In this document: piece by piece, positions 1 to 12,519 of the stretch | How positions within the stretch are numbered: position 1 is the stretch's first letter | Layout of the letters: each line of letters opens with the position of its first letter | The notes under the pieces: model-generated | Database searches by the model: none | Seen by the model: only the letters and a program-made list of their open reading frames with translations | Told to the model about the DNA's origin: nothing | Translations under genes and position numbers: made by a program | Source of the DNA: Micropterix aruncella | Lineage: Eukaryota; Arthropoda; Insecta; Lepidoptera; Micropterigidae | Length of the DNA: 64,000 bases | NCBI GenBank assembly: GCA_944548615.1 | Contig: OX155974.1 | Coordinates: forward strand, 2,976,001 to 3,040,000 | Reading direction: 5' to 3'

Positions 1-129
1 CATGCGTGGAGGCCGTCGGATAGGTGTTGACCCGTGAGTATGACCAACCCTGACCAGAATGGGTCTTCGTGGCCAACTCAGCAAGGGCCCATTAACTCCC
101 AAATACAAGGGCCCATTAACTCCCGACTC
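1..129 (+). mobile_element. TIR-A element, partial (end module only)
   Basis: This is the terminal module of a repeat family that recurs at 4033, 5913, 10763, 24726, 42951 and 43912. It carries the 'GGCCGTCGGATAGGTGTTGACCC' region up to the boundary 'GGGCCCATTAACTCCC'. The last ~18 bp are duplicated in tandem after a short spacer. The left side runs off the window. Confidence 0.6.
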
Positions 130-427
130 TCATGTAAACAATACAAAGTACAAAACGCCTTTTTCTCTGTAACACAAATCACTTTGACTTTTTATCATTA
201 AAAGGTTCGAACACCTAAAGTTCATTTCCCTTGCGGCAGTACTTAACCAAGTACTGCCGCACGTTTTATTTTTCCCTCGATCTATATACCATAGAACATC
301 TTTTCCATATAGAGAGGCTTTGAAATTCTGAAGAAAAAAAAAACGATCCATCCTAGGCCACAACAGTCTCAAATTTGCCCATTATTTTGTCTTTTATTTT
401 GGCCACAGTTAATTATTACAGTTTGTA

Positions 428-1070
<643 letters not shown>

Positions 1071-1087
1071 TATAGGATGAGTTTTAA

Positions 1088-1333
1088 TTAACCCTTCAGG
1101 CCTCGGTCCCTCAGCCGATTGACAAGTTGCCGTCCCAAAAAATTTTAGTAATAATTAGTAAAAAAATTGAATTACGACACTGTCTCATCCAAACATTAAT
1201 TACTGCCAAACCACAGTATCCATAATTAAAATGAAACATATTAACGTAATAAAACATAATAAAATAAAACAAATTAAATTAAAGGCCGTCACGCTGAATC
1301 GTATTGTGGCCGATATCGGCCAATCGGGGACTG
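1088..1333. mobile_element. piggyBac-like MITE, right end degraded
   Basis: TTAA at 1088-1091 is followed by CCCTTCAGGCCTCGG. The body matches the better preserved copy at 19507-20301, which has TTAA on both sides and inverted GGCCTGAGGGG at its far end. This copy loses homology after the 'GGCCGATATCGGCC' palindrome near 1307, so its right terminus is missing. It shows the pre-insertion interior of the 19507 copy. Confidence 0.65.
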
Positions 1334-4030
1334 GCGTCTTCAAGGGGGTGAATCAATAGAAGCAAGTAAACAACTTTTTGGGAAAATAGGTCTTATAAAT
1401 CTTTACAGTTTGTAGATCCTTTGGTGTTTCTGCGGCTCTGTTCCATCGCCATTTAAATTCCATCTCTGTTAAGTCAAAGGTTCGAAGCTTCCATAAACAC
1501 TCTATCCGACTACAGTGTAGCGTCATATAAATTTTATAATAACGTAAAGTATTAAAATATAAACGTACCACTCTATTCGCAACGAAATTTTTCCAAAATT
1601 ATTCCGAATTAGTGTAAATTGTGTAACTCTCGCACCCGTGAAGCAATATATTATGTAGCCGTTTGTTCAATCGTAAAATTAAAATTACCCTAATTGAAGA
1701 GTATACAATTCTTAGGTCATAGTGATTTCTACCAGTATTTTTTAACCAATGGCGGTTTATTAATGTTAAGTAGCGCGTCACTACCTCTTTTCTTAAAGCG
1801 GATTCTCATTTTGAGTTTTGACGATGGTTTTTTTTTTCGTTTTTAAGAGGCTAATTATTAAGAAATTAACTTTTGAGACGCAGCAGGGAGTCCCGGGAGA
1901 GCAGCAATCGATTTTTTTCAGAGTGTTCTACGTACAACCTCTAAATCTGAAATGAAGCAATCGATCCCCGCGGGCGAAGCGGCTGCGTCCGTATACTGCG
2001 TGTGATTTAACAAAATATGTTGAGATTTAAGTTGTTCGGTTGGGGTTTTTTTGTAAATTTGCTTTGGGTATTTTTTCTTCGTTTATCGGTTAAGTTTCCG
2101 AGCGGGGTTTGCGGTTTCTGCGATGATGCTTCGGTGATTCGTCGTATTTTTCTGGATGATTTGATGCGATCGCCGTCGATATCCGTACGCGAATAAGAGT
2201 GATACAACCAGACTACGAAGTGACCAATCTGTGACAGTTGACTAATATTAATATTCGACAAGGACGCTTTTGACATTTGACAAGGACATCTTTGACATTC
2301 GACAAGGACATCAAAAATAAATTAAAGAATTGGTTATCGAATCATGACAGACTAACCATACATCAAATGTTAGAAATAATAGTATAATAAAACTTAGGTG
2401 CACAAATTATTAACATATTTTTAAACTTATATGTTTAGTATTTTTTAACATTGAACTGACTACCAAAAAATATTTGACTTTGACAATGAATTATACTTTT
2501 AGACTAGGTATTTTTATATTAAATCTTATATTACTTAAAACATAATATTAAATATTAATGACTGTTTCTTTCTTTTCTCACATATAACTTTATTTATATT
2601 TTTTAATCGAATTTTATATTATATTTATTGCCGATTTAATAATGGAATTTCATTTTATTTATTATATATTTTTAATATTTTTTTATTATTATTATTTTTT
2701 ATTTTATTCTGAAGATCACATTTTAGGGCAATTTAGTGTCATTAGCTTTTTACTAAAACTTGTACATTTGTAGGCAACCAAGCAATCAAGCAAACTTGAT
2801 TGTAATATTGGAGTCCTGTCCACCCTAGAACGGGCTAGTCCCAGTTGGGTGACAGAAACAAATAAGCAAAAGGTTAAGGTGTCGCCATTCGGTTCCTGTT
2901 ATTTTTGTAAGCTAATCAATGTTTTATAGTAATTAATTCTTAAATAAATAAATAAATAAATCTTTGACATTTGACTAGGACGTCTTTGACATTCGACAAG
3001 GACATCTTTGACATTCGATAAGTGAAGTTGCAGTGGTTGTATCTTCGCAATCGTGAAACGGATTTTGACAGCGCATTCGCCATTCAATAGCGGACACTCC
3101 GAAGACTGTTTTTCCATTTGAAGTGTTGCTCTTTCTGTCTGTCCATCGTCGCAGAAACTCCTCACCTTATATTATTCTTGTGTGTATTCTCTTTACATTA
3201 TATTAACAAATGGTGTTTCGTTTTTAAGCCATTGACAAATTTGGTGTATGTAATTAAGCTAAGGTGCGTTATAGTACCGGAAATGTGTGTTTTTTCTATT
3301 AGAATTATAGAAGCTAGTGTCGTCTTGTGCCTGCGTGTGCGAGTATCTTGTGTGTGTATGCGTGTCGACCATGGAAGAGTAACAATCAAATAAATATAGA
3401 AGATGCGAAATGGTTAAATTCGGTTACGTGGCTGTATTTGAGTGTTCTCTCAGAGATGCCAGTTCGTTTGTGAATGACAGCATGTGCATCAAACTGAGGC
3501 AAGCGTTCCTTTTTAATAATGATAGATACAAAATGGCGAGCTTATCGCCGCATGGCAATATCTTGCAACTGGCTTCACACAGTGCAGTGGTATATTGAGG
3601 GATGTCAATTGGCACTGTTTCCCATGCAGTGAACGCAAAGCCTTTGCGAACGAACACAATCAACAGTCGAACTACGCCGATAGCCTGTAAGAGTCCGACA
3701 CTTTACAGCGAGCAAGTTTACACGTTTCCTGGCAAGTTTCCTCGCTCCCTACCCTCTACCAGATTTGGACGAATTTCTTTGTTCCTCAGTCTGATCACAG
3801 ATTCCAGTCTGGTCTTCAGTGCTTGCTACACTAAAGCGCAGGAACCGCGTTTAATACCTCAAAAGTATGAGCGCCCACTGTAGAACGCTTCTGGAAATTC
3901 CATTCATCCCTCTGTGTAATCTGCGGCGCAGAGCGACAATCTGAGAGCCCAAACCACAGTATACAGACAGTATCTTCTCTTAGATAAATTGAAAAAAAAG
4001 CGAAAATAAAGCGAGCGACGTCTATGGGCT
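1334..4030. other. Intergenic DNA without a supported gene
   Basis: No convincing coding region. AT-rich stretches dominate. A 22-bp unit around 'GACATTCGACAAGGACATC' is repeated at 2248-2312 and again at 2965-3030, with a (AAAT)n tract at 2940-2960 between. The 3650-3960 stretch resembles a diverged member of the repeats at 44500-44600 ('CTACCAGATTTGG'). Confidence 0.5.
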
Positions 4031-4032
4031 AC

Positions 4033-4584
4033 TAGAGTTGTCGACTACAACGGGCGAGCCCATCACCTCAGGAAATTTTAACGATTAGTCGTTCTATTTC
4101 CCTGAAGTGAGCGCAGAAGACTTGGACAGAACAGTCCACCGTCTAGCTCCGCCACAAACCCGCAAGAGGCTTACACTCACGCCCTTACTTCCGATTGCGA
4201 CCAGTTTACTCCAGTCTCTCGATTGGTTACGAGTTCGAGGTCGCTTGCGCAGTCCTCTCCCTTACGAAGCGGTGAAACGGTGTGTACCGAATCTATCGCG
4301 GACCACGGCATCGATGGTCGTTTCGAGAGCAGTCGCCGTAAGGTCCGCAACCACCCCCGCTCTATAGGAAACAGTACTGCTACCAGACTCCCCCGACTGG
4401 TAGTCAGAGTGCGCAATCGATTGGCTAATGCCGCATGGTGCGCAGACCGTCCAGGAGCGCCAGAAGGTTGATTCCTTGGGGAAACTAACCCTGAGGCCAG
4501 AGTCCTACCCAGGTTCGCACTTCATGCGTGGAGGCCGTCGGATGGGTCTTCGTGGCAAACTCAGCAAGGGCCCATTAGCTCCCC
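4033..4584. mobile_element. TIR-A element, one TIR retained
   Basis: Begins with the family terminus 'GTCGACTACAACGGGCGAG' and the adjoining 'TTTTAACGATTAGTCGTTCTA'. It runs through the conserved interior and stops at the 'GGGCCCATTAGCTCCC' boundary. It is in the opposite orientation to the copy at 5913-6650. No frame is conserved between copies. Confidence 0.7.
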
Positions 4585-4599
4585 TACGGGCTACTGCAA

Positions 4600-5912
4600 A
4601 TTGTAATACAATTACTAGAATTTGTACCACAAGCGTCGTCCAAGCCGACTGTGCCGCCGTTGAATGAAATTTGCATATGGCTGCCACTCCATCGATGCAG
4701 ATATTCAAACGTTCCAGAAATTTGACAACCCACACCCTCTGATAACGCCTACTAAAGGCGTTTACCGTAACGTATCCCTCTGTTCACTCCCCTCGCACCC
4801 TATTCCTGCGACGCCTTGCCACTCACTCGAGAGTGCGCTTACTGTTCTAACTCTTTATATCATGGCCCAAACCGAACGCAACTCACATTGAGCCTTCCAT
4901 GGTAGTGCAATTTTTCGATGTATGTGTTAAAAAAAATGCTTCCACGCTGTATGGCACTGTCAATCGGGGTCGAGCGATCGACCGACACGAATCGTATGTA
5001 GGATAAAATTAACATAAAACGACAAAAAAAAAAAAAGAAAAAATGGGCTCTGTGCATTTACATATTATTCCTCCTTTTAGCTCTTCTTTTATATTTGTTT
5101 AAAGATTAAACGAATTGTTGATAGGTTAAGTTTTTTTGAATCGTTATATAATGTACTAACTCCTTTTCTGTGTTTGTTTGTTGTTGAATTACTGTGTCTG
5201 GTTTGACGGTATCACATATCTTCCTTTTGAACGTTGATTGGTCATTATTGTTGGATCGTGGGGATGGTTTGCGATAACGCGGCGGTGTAATCTTTGATCT
5301 TGCCGCGTCGTCGCAAAAGCATTCTCAGTTCAGTTGAGCTTTAGCCACAACAGTGTATACATTCGAAAAAGCAATATTTCCGTAATAGAAACGTAAGTCG
5401 TTACCGCGTCTTATAGCATTAGTTGTAATGCGCCGCTGAGTTGTTAACGAAGATAATGTGTCGCTTTTCCCGTTTGTTTGTATAGTGGGGTTTGCGCGAT
5501 TTGTTGACGGAAGATCTCTCAGGATAATCTATTACTGGCTATAACCTCAGCATTCATGAACTTACATGTCCAAATCATTTGCAATGCTGGCGGCCCCAAT
5601 ATGGAACTCTGCCTTTGCCCTTGAAACCAATTGAAAACCTGATCGATTTAACGCATGAATACCCCTCCTTCCCCCCCCCCCCCCCCCTTTCGTCTCCTAG
5701 TCTTCGCGTATATCCCGTTCCTCCTTTCCATATTGAGTTGACACTTTATTGTCATGTTTATTTTGGAATTTATTATTATTATTATATATTTAACAGGCAG
5801 GCAGCTTAAACTGATGAGCCTGAGTCTGTGTTTGCAATACAGTTTTTGTGGAATAAGTCCAGTTTATTTTTATATTCATTGACACATTTCACAGAGTCCT
5901 TTCTAGAGCAGT
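4600..5912. other. Intergenic DNA, no gene seen
   Basis: AT-rich with a poly-C run at about 5670-5687 and a short TTA repeat near 5770. No conserved reading frame or RNA gene recognised. Confidence 0.5.
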
Positions 5913-6650
5913 GTTCGACTACAGCGGGCGAGCCCGTCACCTCAGGAAGTTTTAACGATTAGTCGTTCTGTCTCCCTGTAGTTTTGGGAGTTAATGGGCA
6001 ATTGCTGAGTTGGCCACGAAGACCCATTCTGTTCAGGGTCGGTGACACTCACGGGTCAACACCTATCCGACGGCCTCCACGCATGAAGTGCGAGCCTGGG
6101 TAGGACTCTGGTCTTATGGTCAGTTTCCCCTGGAAATCAAACTTCTGGCGCTCCTGGACGGTCTGCGCACCGTGCGGCGTAAGCCAATCGACTGTGCACT
6201 CTGACTAACAGTCGGGGGAGTCTGGAAGCAGTACTGTTTCCTATTGAGCGGGGTGGCTGCGGACCTTACGGCAACTGCTGTTGAAACGACCATCAGCCAT
6301 CCGATCCTGGGTGAACAGCCGGGCAAAGGACGCTGTGGTCCGCGATAGATTCGGTAAACACCGTTTCACCGCTTCGTAAGGGAGAGGGCCGCGCAAGCGA
6401 TCTCGAACTCGTAACCAATCGAGAGACCGGAGTAATCTGGTCACAATTGGAAGTAATGGTGTGAGTGTCGGCCCGCTGGGTAACATTCCTGGCTATCTCG
6501 CGGTTAAGGCGTTGGCCTCTTACGGGCTTGTGACGTAGCTAGATGGTGGACTGTTATGTCCCCAAGTCTTCTACGTTCACTCCAGGGAGACAGAACGACT
6601 AATCGTTAAAACTTCCTGAGGTGACGGGCTCGCCTGCTGTAGTCGACAAC
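5913..6650. mobile_element. TIR-A element, both TIRs present
   Basis: The most complete copy of the family. The left end from 5913 ('ACTACAGCGGGCGAGCCCG', then 'AACGATTAGTCGTTCTGTCTC') is repeated as its reverse complement ending at 6650, so the terminal inverted repeats are about 65 bp. Each TIR holds the small palindrome CGGGCGAGCCCG. The interior has no long frame shared with other copies, so the element is non-autonomous. Superfamily is not identified. Confidence 0.75.
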
Positions 6651-6918
6651 TCATGATAACAAACAGGTCGTCAGGCCCAAGCTGCCCAGAACCGTTTACC
6701 AAAAGGGATTCAGACATCCTCGCTAATCCTAATTATATTTTCTTGCCGACATAGTTTTCGAAAAGGGAGTACCGGCCATAATATACATAATATGACTTGG
6801 TATGGCAACACCATCGATATATCTGGAGGATTGGAAGAGGCCAACTTGCAAAGTATATTCTTTGCCTTGTATACAGAATGTTCCAGAGGTCGACGTCAAG
6901 CCGGATACGAGTCATACT

Positions 6919-7217
6919 GGGCCCGATTGCGTTTCTTTGTGAACTAAAACTAAAATTAGTCCAAGCGAACGAGACAGAGCAATACGTTAGAGCGGTATAT
7001 GAAACGAACGATCGTCGATAAATACTACCTGCTGAACTTATACTCGTCCGAATAAATTTGAGCATATTTCGTGCGGTGTAAGATTTGACCTTGGCGGGCA
7101 GTTTTAATGCGAAAAAGTGACAACCGGTTATCTCACACTCCGCTCTAGCGTATTGCTCTGTCACGTTCACACGGACTAATTTACGATTTTAGTTCACGAA
7201 GAAACTCAATCAAGCCC
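6919..7217. mobile_element. MITE, ~300 bp with long TIRs
   Basis: The left arm, from 'GGGCCCGATTGCGTTTCTTT' through 'GACAGAGCAATACG' and 'TAGAGCGG', is matched by an inverted right arm at about 7115-7217 ending 'GAAACTCAATCAAGCCC'. Arms are about 85-95 bp with a few mismatches. Non-coding. Confidence 0.65.
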
Positions 7218-7231
7218 ACTAGTTACCTATC

Positions 7232-7380
7232 TAAAAAAACCAGAAAATCAACAACCTGTGAAGGTGTTTTAACTCCCGTTACTACACATTTGCTTTTATC
7301 AGTTATTTAAAAAAAAGTAAAGATTTGTAGTAACAGGAGTTAAAACGCTATCACGGGGTGTTGATTTTCTCGTTTTTTTT
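7232..7380. mobile_element. Small palindromic MITE, ~148 bp
   Basis: The left half 'AAAATCAACA...GTTTTAACTCCCGTTACTAC' is mirrored by the right half 'GTAGTAACAGGAGTTAAAAC...TGTTGATTTTC'. The two arms nearly meet, so a transcript would fold into one hairpin. Confidence 0.65.
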
Positions 7381-7544
7381 ATGCCCAATTTAAAAATATA
7401 TAGATTTTTTAAATGTTTATCCGATAACTAGTACCTATGACTTGCCCTATCACCCGTTTCCGGCTTGAAGTCAACTTCTGGGACATCCTGTAGATGTATT
7501 AAAAACTACACCGCTGAAAGAGGTCCTATAGAATCTAGTAAAAT

Positions 7545-7640
7545 TGTTTGTTTGTACTCTTGTTTGTTGTACTCTTGTTTGTTTGTACTCTTGTTTGTTT
7601 GTACTCTTGTTTATACTCTTGTTTGTTTATACTCTTTATT
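7545..7640. repeat. Minisatellite, 'TTGTTTGTTTGTACTC' type unit
   Basis: About six imperfect copies of a 12-16 bp unit containing TACTCTTGTTTGTT. Confidence 0.75.
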
Positions 7641-7799
7641 GTGAAAATGTCACAAATGGCGGGTTTATTGTCATATGACAATCTCTTACAACCAACCCTA
7701 CTATGACGTGTTATATGTATGTGTGCTTGTAACATGTCTGTAAGTGTGTGTCTTGTTATTGCATTCGATCGACAGAATTGAAAATGCAATTCCGTTAAT

Positions 7800-7870
7800 T
7801 TGATCCCAACGGAAAATGGTGACTCAGCCGGGAATCGAACCTAGGGCTTACCTTACCACCGGGGCCGTGT
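7800..7870 (-). mobile_element. tRNA-derived SINE-like fragment (B box)
   Basis: On the - strand, 7841-7831 reads GGTTCGATTCC, a perfect RNA polymerase III B box, followed by 'CGGCTGAGTCACC'. No foldable complete tRNA surrounds it. I infer a tRNA-derived SINE remnant rather than a tRNA gene. Confidence 0.35.
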
Positions 7871-7879
7871 AAAATTATG

Positions 7880-10130
7880 CCCGATCTTCCGTCAACATTT
7901 TGCGCATTGTAGATTTCGATCGATTAAACGTTAGAATCAGAGACGTCGGAAAGACTTGACTATTGTATGCCTGATAAGTATGTAATCCGGCAAGTTTAGT
8001 CGTTTGTCCTTCGCTACCGCTGGCTCTCCTGATCATATACTCGGATAGATTTGTAGGTTATCAGGTTTATGTGCGAAGGACGACTTAAGAGTGCTTTTGA
8101 TTACGTCCTTATAGTCTTATAGCTGTTGTTTCGGTCTGTGGTATTTCTATACCGGATACCGAATCAGTAGAGCCGACGGTCGCGAAGCATAAACCTAAAT
8201 TCACATAACTGTTTATCATACGAGTGATCTTTTTTAATACCTGCCTTCAATTCCAGGTATAAAATAAGACCCGCATTGTCAGACTCGTCCCGTAGGCGTT
8301 AAAAACACGTCGGATTACTATAATTCTATATTTTTCTTAGTCGTTTTAGTGGAAAATGTGTGTCTTATATAGCGGTGTGCGTGTGTCGCTTCAAGAATAT
8401 ATATATTTCTATTGTGGAGTTGCGCGGGCTCTTTCGCGCGATACTGTAATATTGAGAAGGCGAAAGCGCGCGCGACTCCTCGCAAAAATCTACCATTTGT
8501 ACTACTTATGTATTTGTAAGTTTTTGTATTTCGTTCTGTTCGACTAGATGGCAACACCACAATGTACTAGCGTACCGTACTTCTTAAGCCGTAGGACGTT
8601 TTGACCGCGATGCAATAATAAAAAAAACATTGTACACTCAATAAACCGTGTTTCATTTTTTTTAAAGCGTAACCTTCAGTTACCGACTCCATCCGTAAAG
8701 GTAACCTTCAGTTACCGACTCCATCATTTGCTGAAACTAGCAACTGACACAACGTCACTGTGATAATCCACTTATTATTGTTTTTTTTTGTATTATTCAT
8801 TAAGTTATTTCCATTACAACTCTACTGTTGTGTTGGAGTGACTAAGTACCTATTAAATTAATCTTAACCCTTCGAGTAGCGGCATAATTTCATGGCAGAC
8901 TGCGGCAGTTTATTGGAATTTCTTGCAATATCGCTGCGCTCGATAAAAAGTACTATAACTATGGAACTACTATAGCAATCATAAAAAGAATAACTGTGCA
9001 ATGATCGCATTGAAATTTCATATATAGAATATTGAAATCTCATTTTGTAAAGCAATTGATAATTATGAATTAATATGAGAAAGTCGAAAAAGTGAAAAAA
9101 ACTCGGCATTTCTAACTTGTACTTGTCTTACGGAAAAATACGGAACCCTATTTAGAAATTGTAAATACTATCGCGATCTTTATTAGATTCTCTATCAAAT
9201 GTAATATTTAGTTTTGCTTATTTACATACAAAAATATTTAGATATTAGCTCATAAAAACCAATATTTTTTTTTATGATTTCTCGAAAAAAAAAATGATGT
9301 CTGACAATGAAATTTTACCAGAAATATCCGCGAAATGACGCGCGAAAATATTCTAGCGGCCGTCTATGTATCTACGGTAATAATGAGATATTTGGTATGG
9401 ATTTTACGTCCGATAGAGATCCGCAAGCCGCGTCCCAAACGACTGCATACTATCAGTCGTGTCCATAAGCCGCGGCTTATGGACGCGTCCGATAATACGT
9501 CTGCCCCTTAACAGTAATAATGGGAAGTTTTTGGAAAGCGGAAATAAAGTCAATCAAAACGTAATCGAAGTTTTGTCTCGAGAAAGGATACCCTCTCAAG
9601 TAAGGCGATTCGACGGTACTTCCTCGTGGGATATTGCCTAGCTCTTATTGCAGTAGAATTCGCAAAGAATTTCTTGAGCATATACAGTCAAAATCCCTAG
9701 TTTTCGGAAGTGTCCACCAATACCTACTATCGCACGTATGGATTTTGCTGCAGAGCAAATACACTGCTGATTTGCGTTACAGTACCCATAGAGGAATACT
9801 ATGGCGCAAATATATGTTCTCATCATATGAAGAGCTTCGTGGAATAGATCAATATCAACATTTAGTTTTTTTCACATCCTCTTTTAAAATTTACCAACAA
9901 AAAAAGACATTTTAACGATGGTTCGGTTCGCTTGAATAAAAATTAAGCAATTATTTTTATTTCTAAAAAAACTAAATAACATCTCAGATAAATGCGAAAA
10001 CTATATTATAAGAATAATAATATGATAACAAGAATAGCTGTTTCCAAAAAAAATAAAATATTTTCAGTACATGGGCTTAGTCTGTCTACCTCAAAAAAAC
10101 AGCTACTGAAACAGTTATAATACCTATATT
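7880..10130. other. Intergenic DNA, no gene seen
   Basis: No supported coding sequence. A 33-bp unit ('GTAACCTTCAGTTACCGACTCCATC') is present twice in tandem near 8670-8725. A perfect 24-bp palindrome sits at 9461-9484. The rest is AT-rich. Confidence 0.5.
9461..9484. other. Perfect 24-bp palindrome
   Basis: Half-site GTCCATAAGCCG followed directly by its reverse complement, in an otherwise AT-rich stretch. Function unknown. Confidence 0.7.
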
Positions 10131-10149
10131 AATTGATAGTTGCTACGAT

Positions 10150-10500
10150 ATTGCCATCTTTGTTCACGCGATGTCACGGTGACCGCCGCGCCAATCAAAG
10201 GATAAGTGCATTGAAAGAGAAAATTAAGGTTTTTAAAAAATAGCGCTCAGTGAATCGTTTTCATGATTTGAGAGCGCTCCGATGTTTGTGAACATGACCG
10301 AACTCCGCGCTGGCAACTTTTTTTTCTTTTGACGTGTCGAAAACTAAAAGTAGGGTTATGTCAGCTGTCACTCAATTCGTTGGGCCTTTGTAACAATTAG
10401 ATTATAATGCTGTTTTTATTTTCGAAATTATAGCGGTACAGTTTTACGACAGATCTTTTAGTGATATTTTGAAGACTGGTGCGGATTTCGTCTACATACG
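10150..10500 (+). promoter_or_regulatory. Putative promoter and non-coding first exon of the tyrosyl-tRNA synthetase gene
   Basis: Inference. A GC-richer patch with 'GCCGCGCCAATCAAAG' (a CCAAT motif near 10190) precedes a consensus splice donor, CATACG|GTGAGT, with GT at 10501. Just before the start codon a polypyrimidine tract and acceptor ('TTAAATTTTCAG', AG at 11400-11401) leave only 10 nt before the ATG. Together these suggest a 5'UTR intron from 10501 to 11401. No TATA box is evident, as usual for housekeeping genes. Confidence 0.35.
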
Positions 10501-10762
10501 GTGAGTGTTGCAACTTGCTTTTATAACCTATTTTTCCATGTTTTTTATACGCGAAAATTCGCGGAATTAATATATTTGGTTACTATATCCCCCAAACCCA
10601 AATATTATTAGGTTACTATATTGCATATTAGTTATGTTTTATACTTGTTAAGAATAAGATATATAAAATAAACATATTGTATTATAAATTATACTTTTAT
10701 TTATTATAGAAACATATTTGTTTACCCATTTAGTCATTTCACTTCGTAAACAAACAGTTACC

Positions 10763-11240
10763 CTGGACGGTCTGCGCACCGTGCGGCATTAGCCAATCAA
10801 TTGCGCACTCTGACTAACAGTCGGGGGAGTCTGGAAGCAGTACTGTTTCCTATAGAGCGGGGGTGGTTGCGGACCTTACGGCGACTGCTCTCGAAACGAC
10901 CATCGGCTACCCGATCCTGGGTGAACAGCCGGGCAAAGGATGCTGTGGTCCGCGATAGATTCGGTATACACCGTTTCACCGCTTCGTAAGGGAGAGAACC
11001 GCGCAAGCGACCTCGAACTCGTAACCAATCGAGAGACTGGAGTAAACTGGTCGCAATTGGAAGTAAGGGCGTGAGTGTAAGCCCGTTGGGTAACACTCCT
11101 GGCTATCTCGCGGTTAAGGAGTTGGCATCTTACGGGTTTGTGGCGGAGCTTGAAGTCTTCTGCGCTCACTCCAGGGAGATAGATCGACCAATCGTTAAAA
11201 CTTCCTGAGGTAACGGGCTCGCCCGCTGTAGTCGACAACC
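10763..11240. mobile_element. TIR-A element, left-truncated
   Basis: Starts inside the family at 'CCTGGACGGTCTGCGCACCG' and ends with the right terminal repeat ('GTAGTCGACAAC'). It lies within the inferred 5'UTR intron of the synthetase gene, in the same orientation as the 5913 copy. Confidence 0.7.
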
Positions 11241-11411
11241 CTAGTCGTACCTAACGCGTCGTGTCGTGGACAAGAGGCCTCACGAACAGGCTTTCGTAGA
11301 AGTTATTTTAGTTTAGGGCCCGACCCTATTCAGTCTATTCTGTAACACATTTGCATTCGTGTTTTATTTTGTCATTTTACGATTCCTCCTTAAATTTTCA
11401 GATCTCTAATA

Positions 11412-11948
11412 ATGAGCAACTCGAACATGGCATGGCAAGAAAAGAAGGACCTGATCGGTCGAAATCTCCAGGAGATTCTAGGGTCGGATCGCATGGATGC
11501 GATCTTGAAAGAACGCGATCTGACGATCTACTGGGGCACCGCGACGACCGGCCGACCGCACATCGCCTACTTCGTGCCGATGAGCAAAATCGCCGACTTC
11601 CTAAAGGCCGGCTGCCACGTCACCATTCTCTTCGCCGACCTGCACGGCTACCTCGACAACATGAAGGCTCCGTGGGAGCTGCTGGAGCTGCGCACGGAGT
11701 ACTACAGGGTGTGCATAAAGGCGATGCTCGCTTCCATCGGAGTTCCGCTCGAGAAGCTCAAGTTCGTGCGCGGGACGGATTACCAGTTGAGCAAGGAGTA
11801 CACGCTCGACGTGTACCGGTTGAGCTCCACCGTTACGGAGCACGACGCCAAAAAGGCGGGCGCTGAGGTCGTTAAGCAGGTGGAGCATGCGCTCTTGAGC
11901 GGTTTACTCTATCCTGGTTTGCAAGCGCTCGACGAAGAATACCTAAAG
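11412..11948 (+). CDS. TyrRS: Tyrosyl-tRNA synthetase, cytosolic: coding exon 1 (residues 1-179)
   Basis: First coding exon of the cytosolic enzyme that charges tRNA-Tyr. The whole coding region is 11412-11948, 15243-15617 and 18391-19035, 518 codons plus stop; the human enzyme has 528. This exon holds the class I Rossmann fold. The HIGH-type signature is 'TGRPHIAYF' (HIAY at 50-53). The tyrosine-pocket residues are in '[11 protein letters not shown]' (Tyr167, Gln171, Asp174). 'ELR' at 92-94 matches the tripeptide that gives the human N-terminal fragment cytokine activity. The ATG at 11412 gives the usual N-terminus. The donor AAG|GTAAAT follows codon 179 in phase 0. GC-rich, biased codon use stands out from the AT-rich surroundings and fits a highly expressed host gene. 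Confidence 0.96.
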
Positions 11949-12519
11949 GTAAATTATTATTTTTAAATTTTGATATACTCAGAATATAACGGGAATTTTT
12001 AAATTTTGCGGGTTTGGAGAGTCCAATTGCCATTTTTATTTTTATTATGTTGGTATACATGCCCCTGAGGTATGATACAATTTTCAGCTGTATTAATTAT
12101 TTACTTTGTCTGTGGCAGCCGCTAAGTAAGACATGTTTTATGAGCTCGGAGATTTTCGTCTTGTCGAGCCAGAACGCCTCCACTGGGACGATTGAGCCTT
12201 AGTTTCGACGTCATATTCGTAAATCCATGTTTCGTCTCCATTTATATCACGTTTCAGTAATTCTGCATCGTCGTTGACTTCATTCAGTGACTCCTGAGCA
12301 ACTTCCATTCGCCACTGTTTTTGTTCAAAATTTAACAATTTTAGAACAAATTTTGCTGCTACGCATTTCATACCCAAAACATTAAAAAAAAATCATAGCA
12401 TGAGCCAATCAATATGCCAACATCATCAGCGACTTATCTGATTGTGGTTCGGCGATCGTACGTAACTATTTCTTTCACTTTTTCCGCGCTTTGATCGATT
12501 GCTGATGTGCTGGGGCGTC

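Noticed and set aside
4107..4471. Open frames in TIR-A copies (also at 6120-6486, 10797-11238, 24766-25298)
   Set aside because: Frames are not conserved between copies and occur on both strands; GC-rich repeat sequence.
6733..7170. 145-residue - strand frame
   Set aside because: Covers the arms and loop of a TIR element; no homology or codon bias.
7800..7900. tRNA gene on the - strand
   Set aside because: A perfect B box is present, but no matching acceptor stem, D-arm or anticodon arm could be built.
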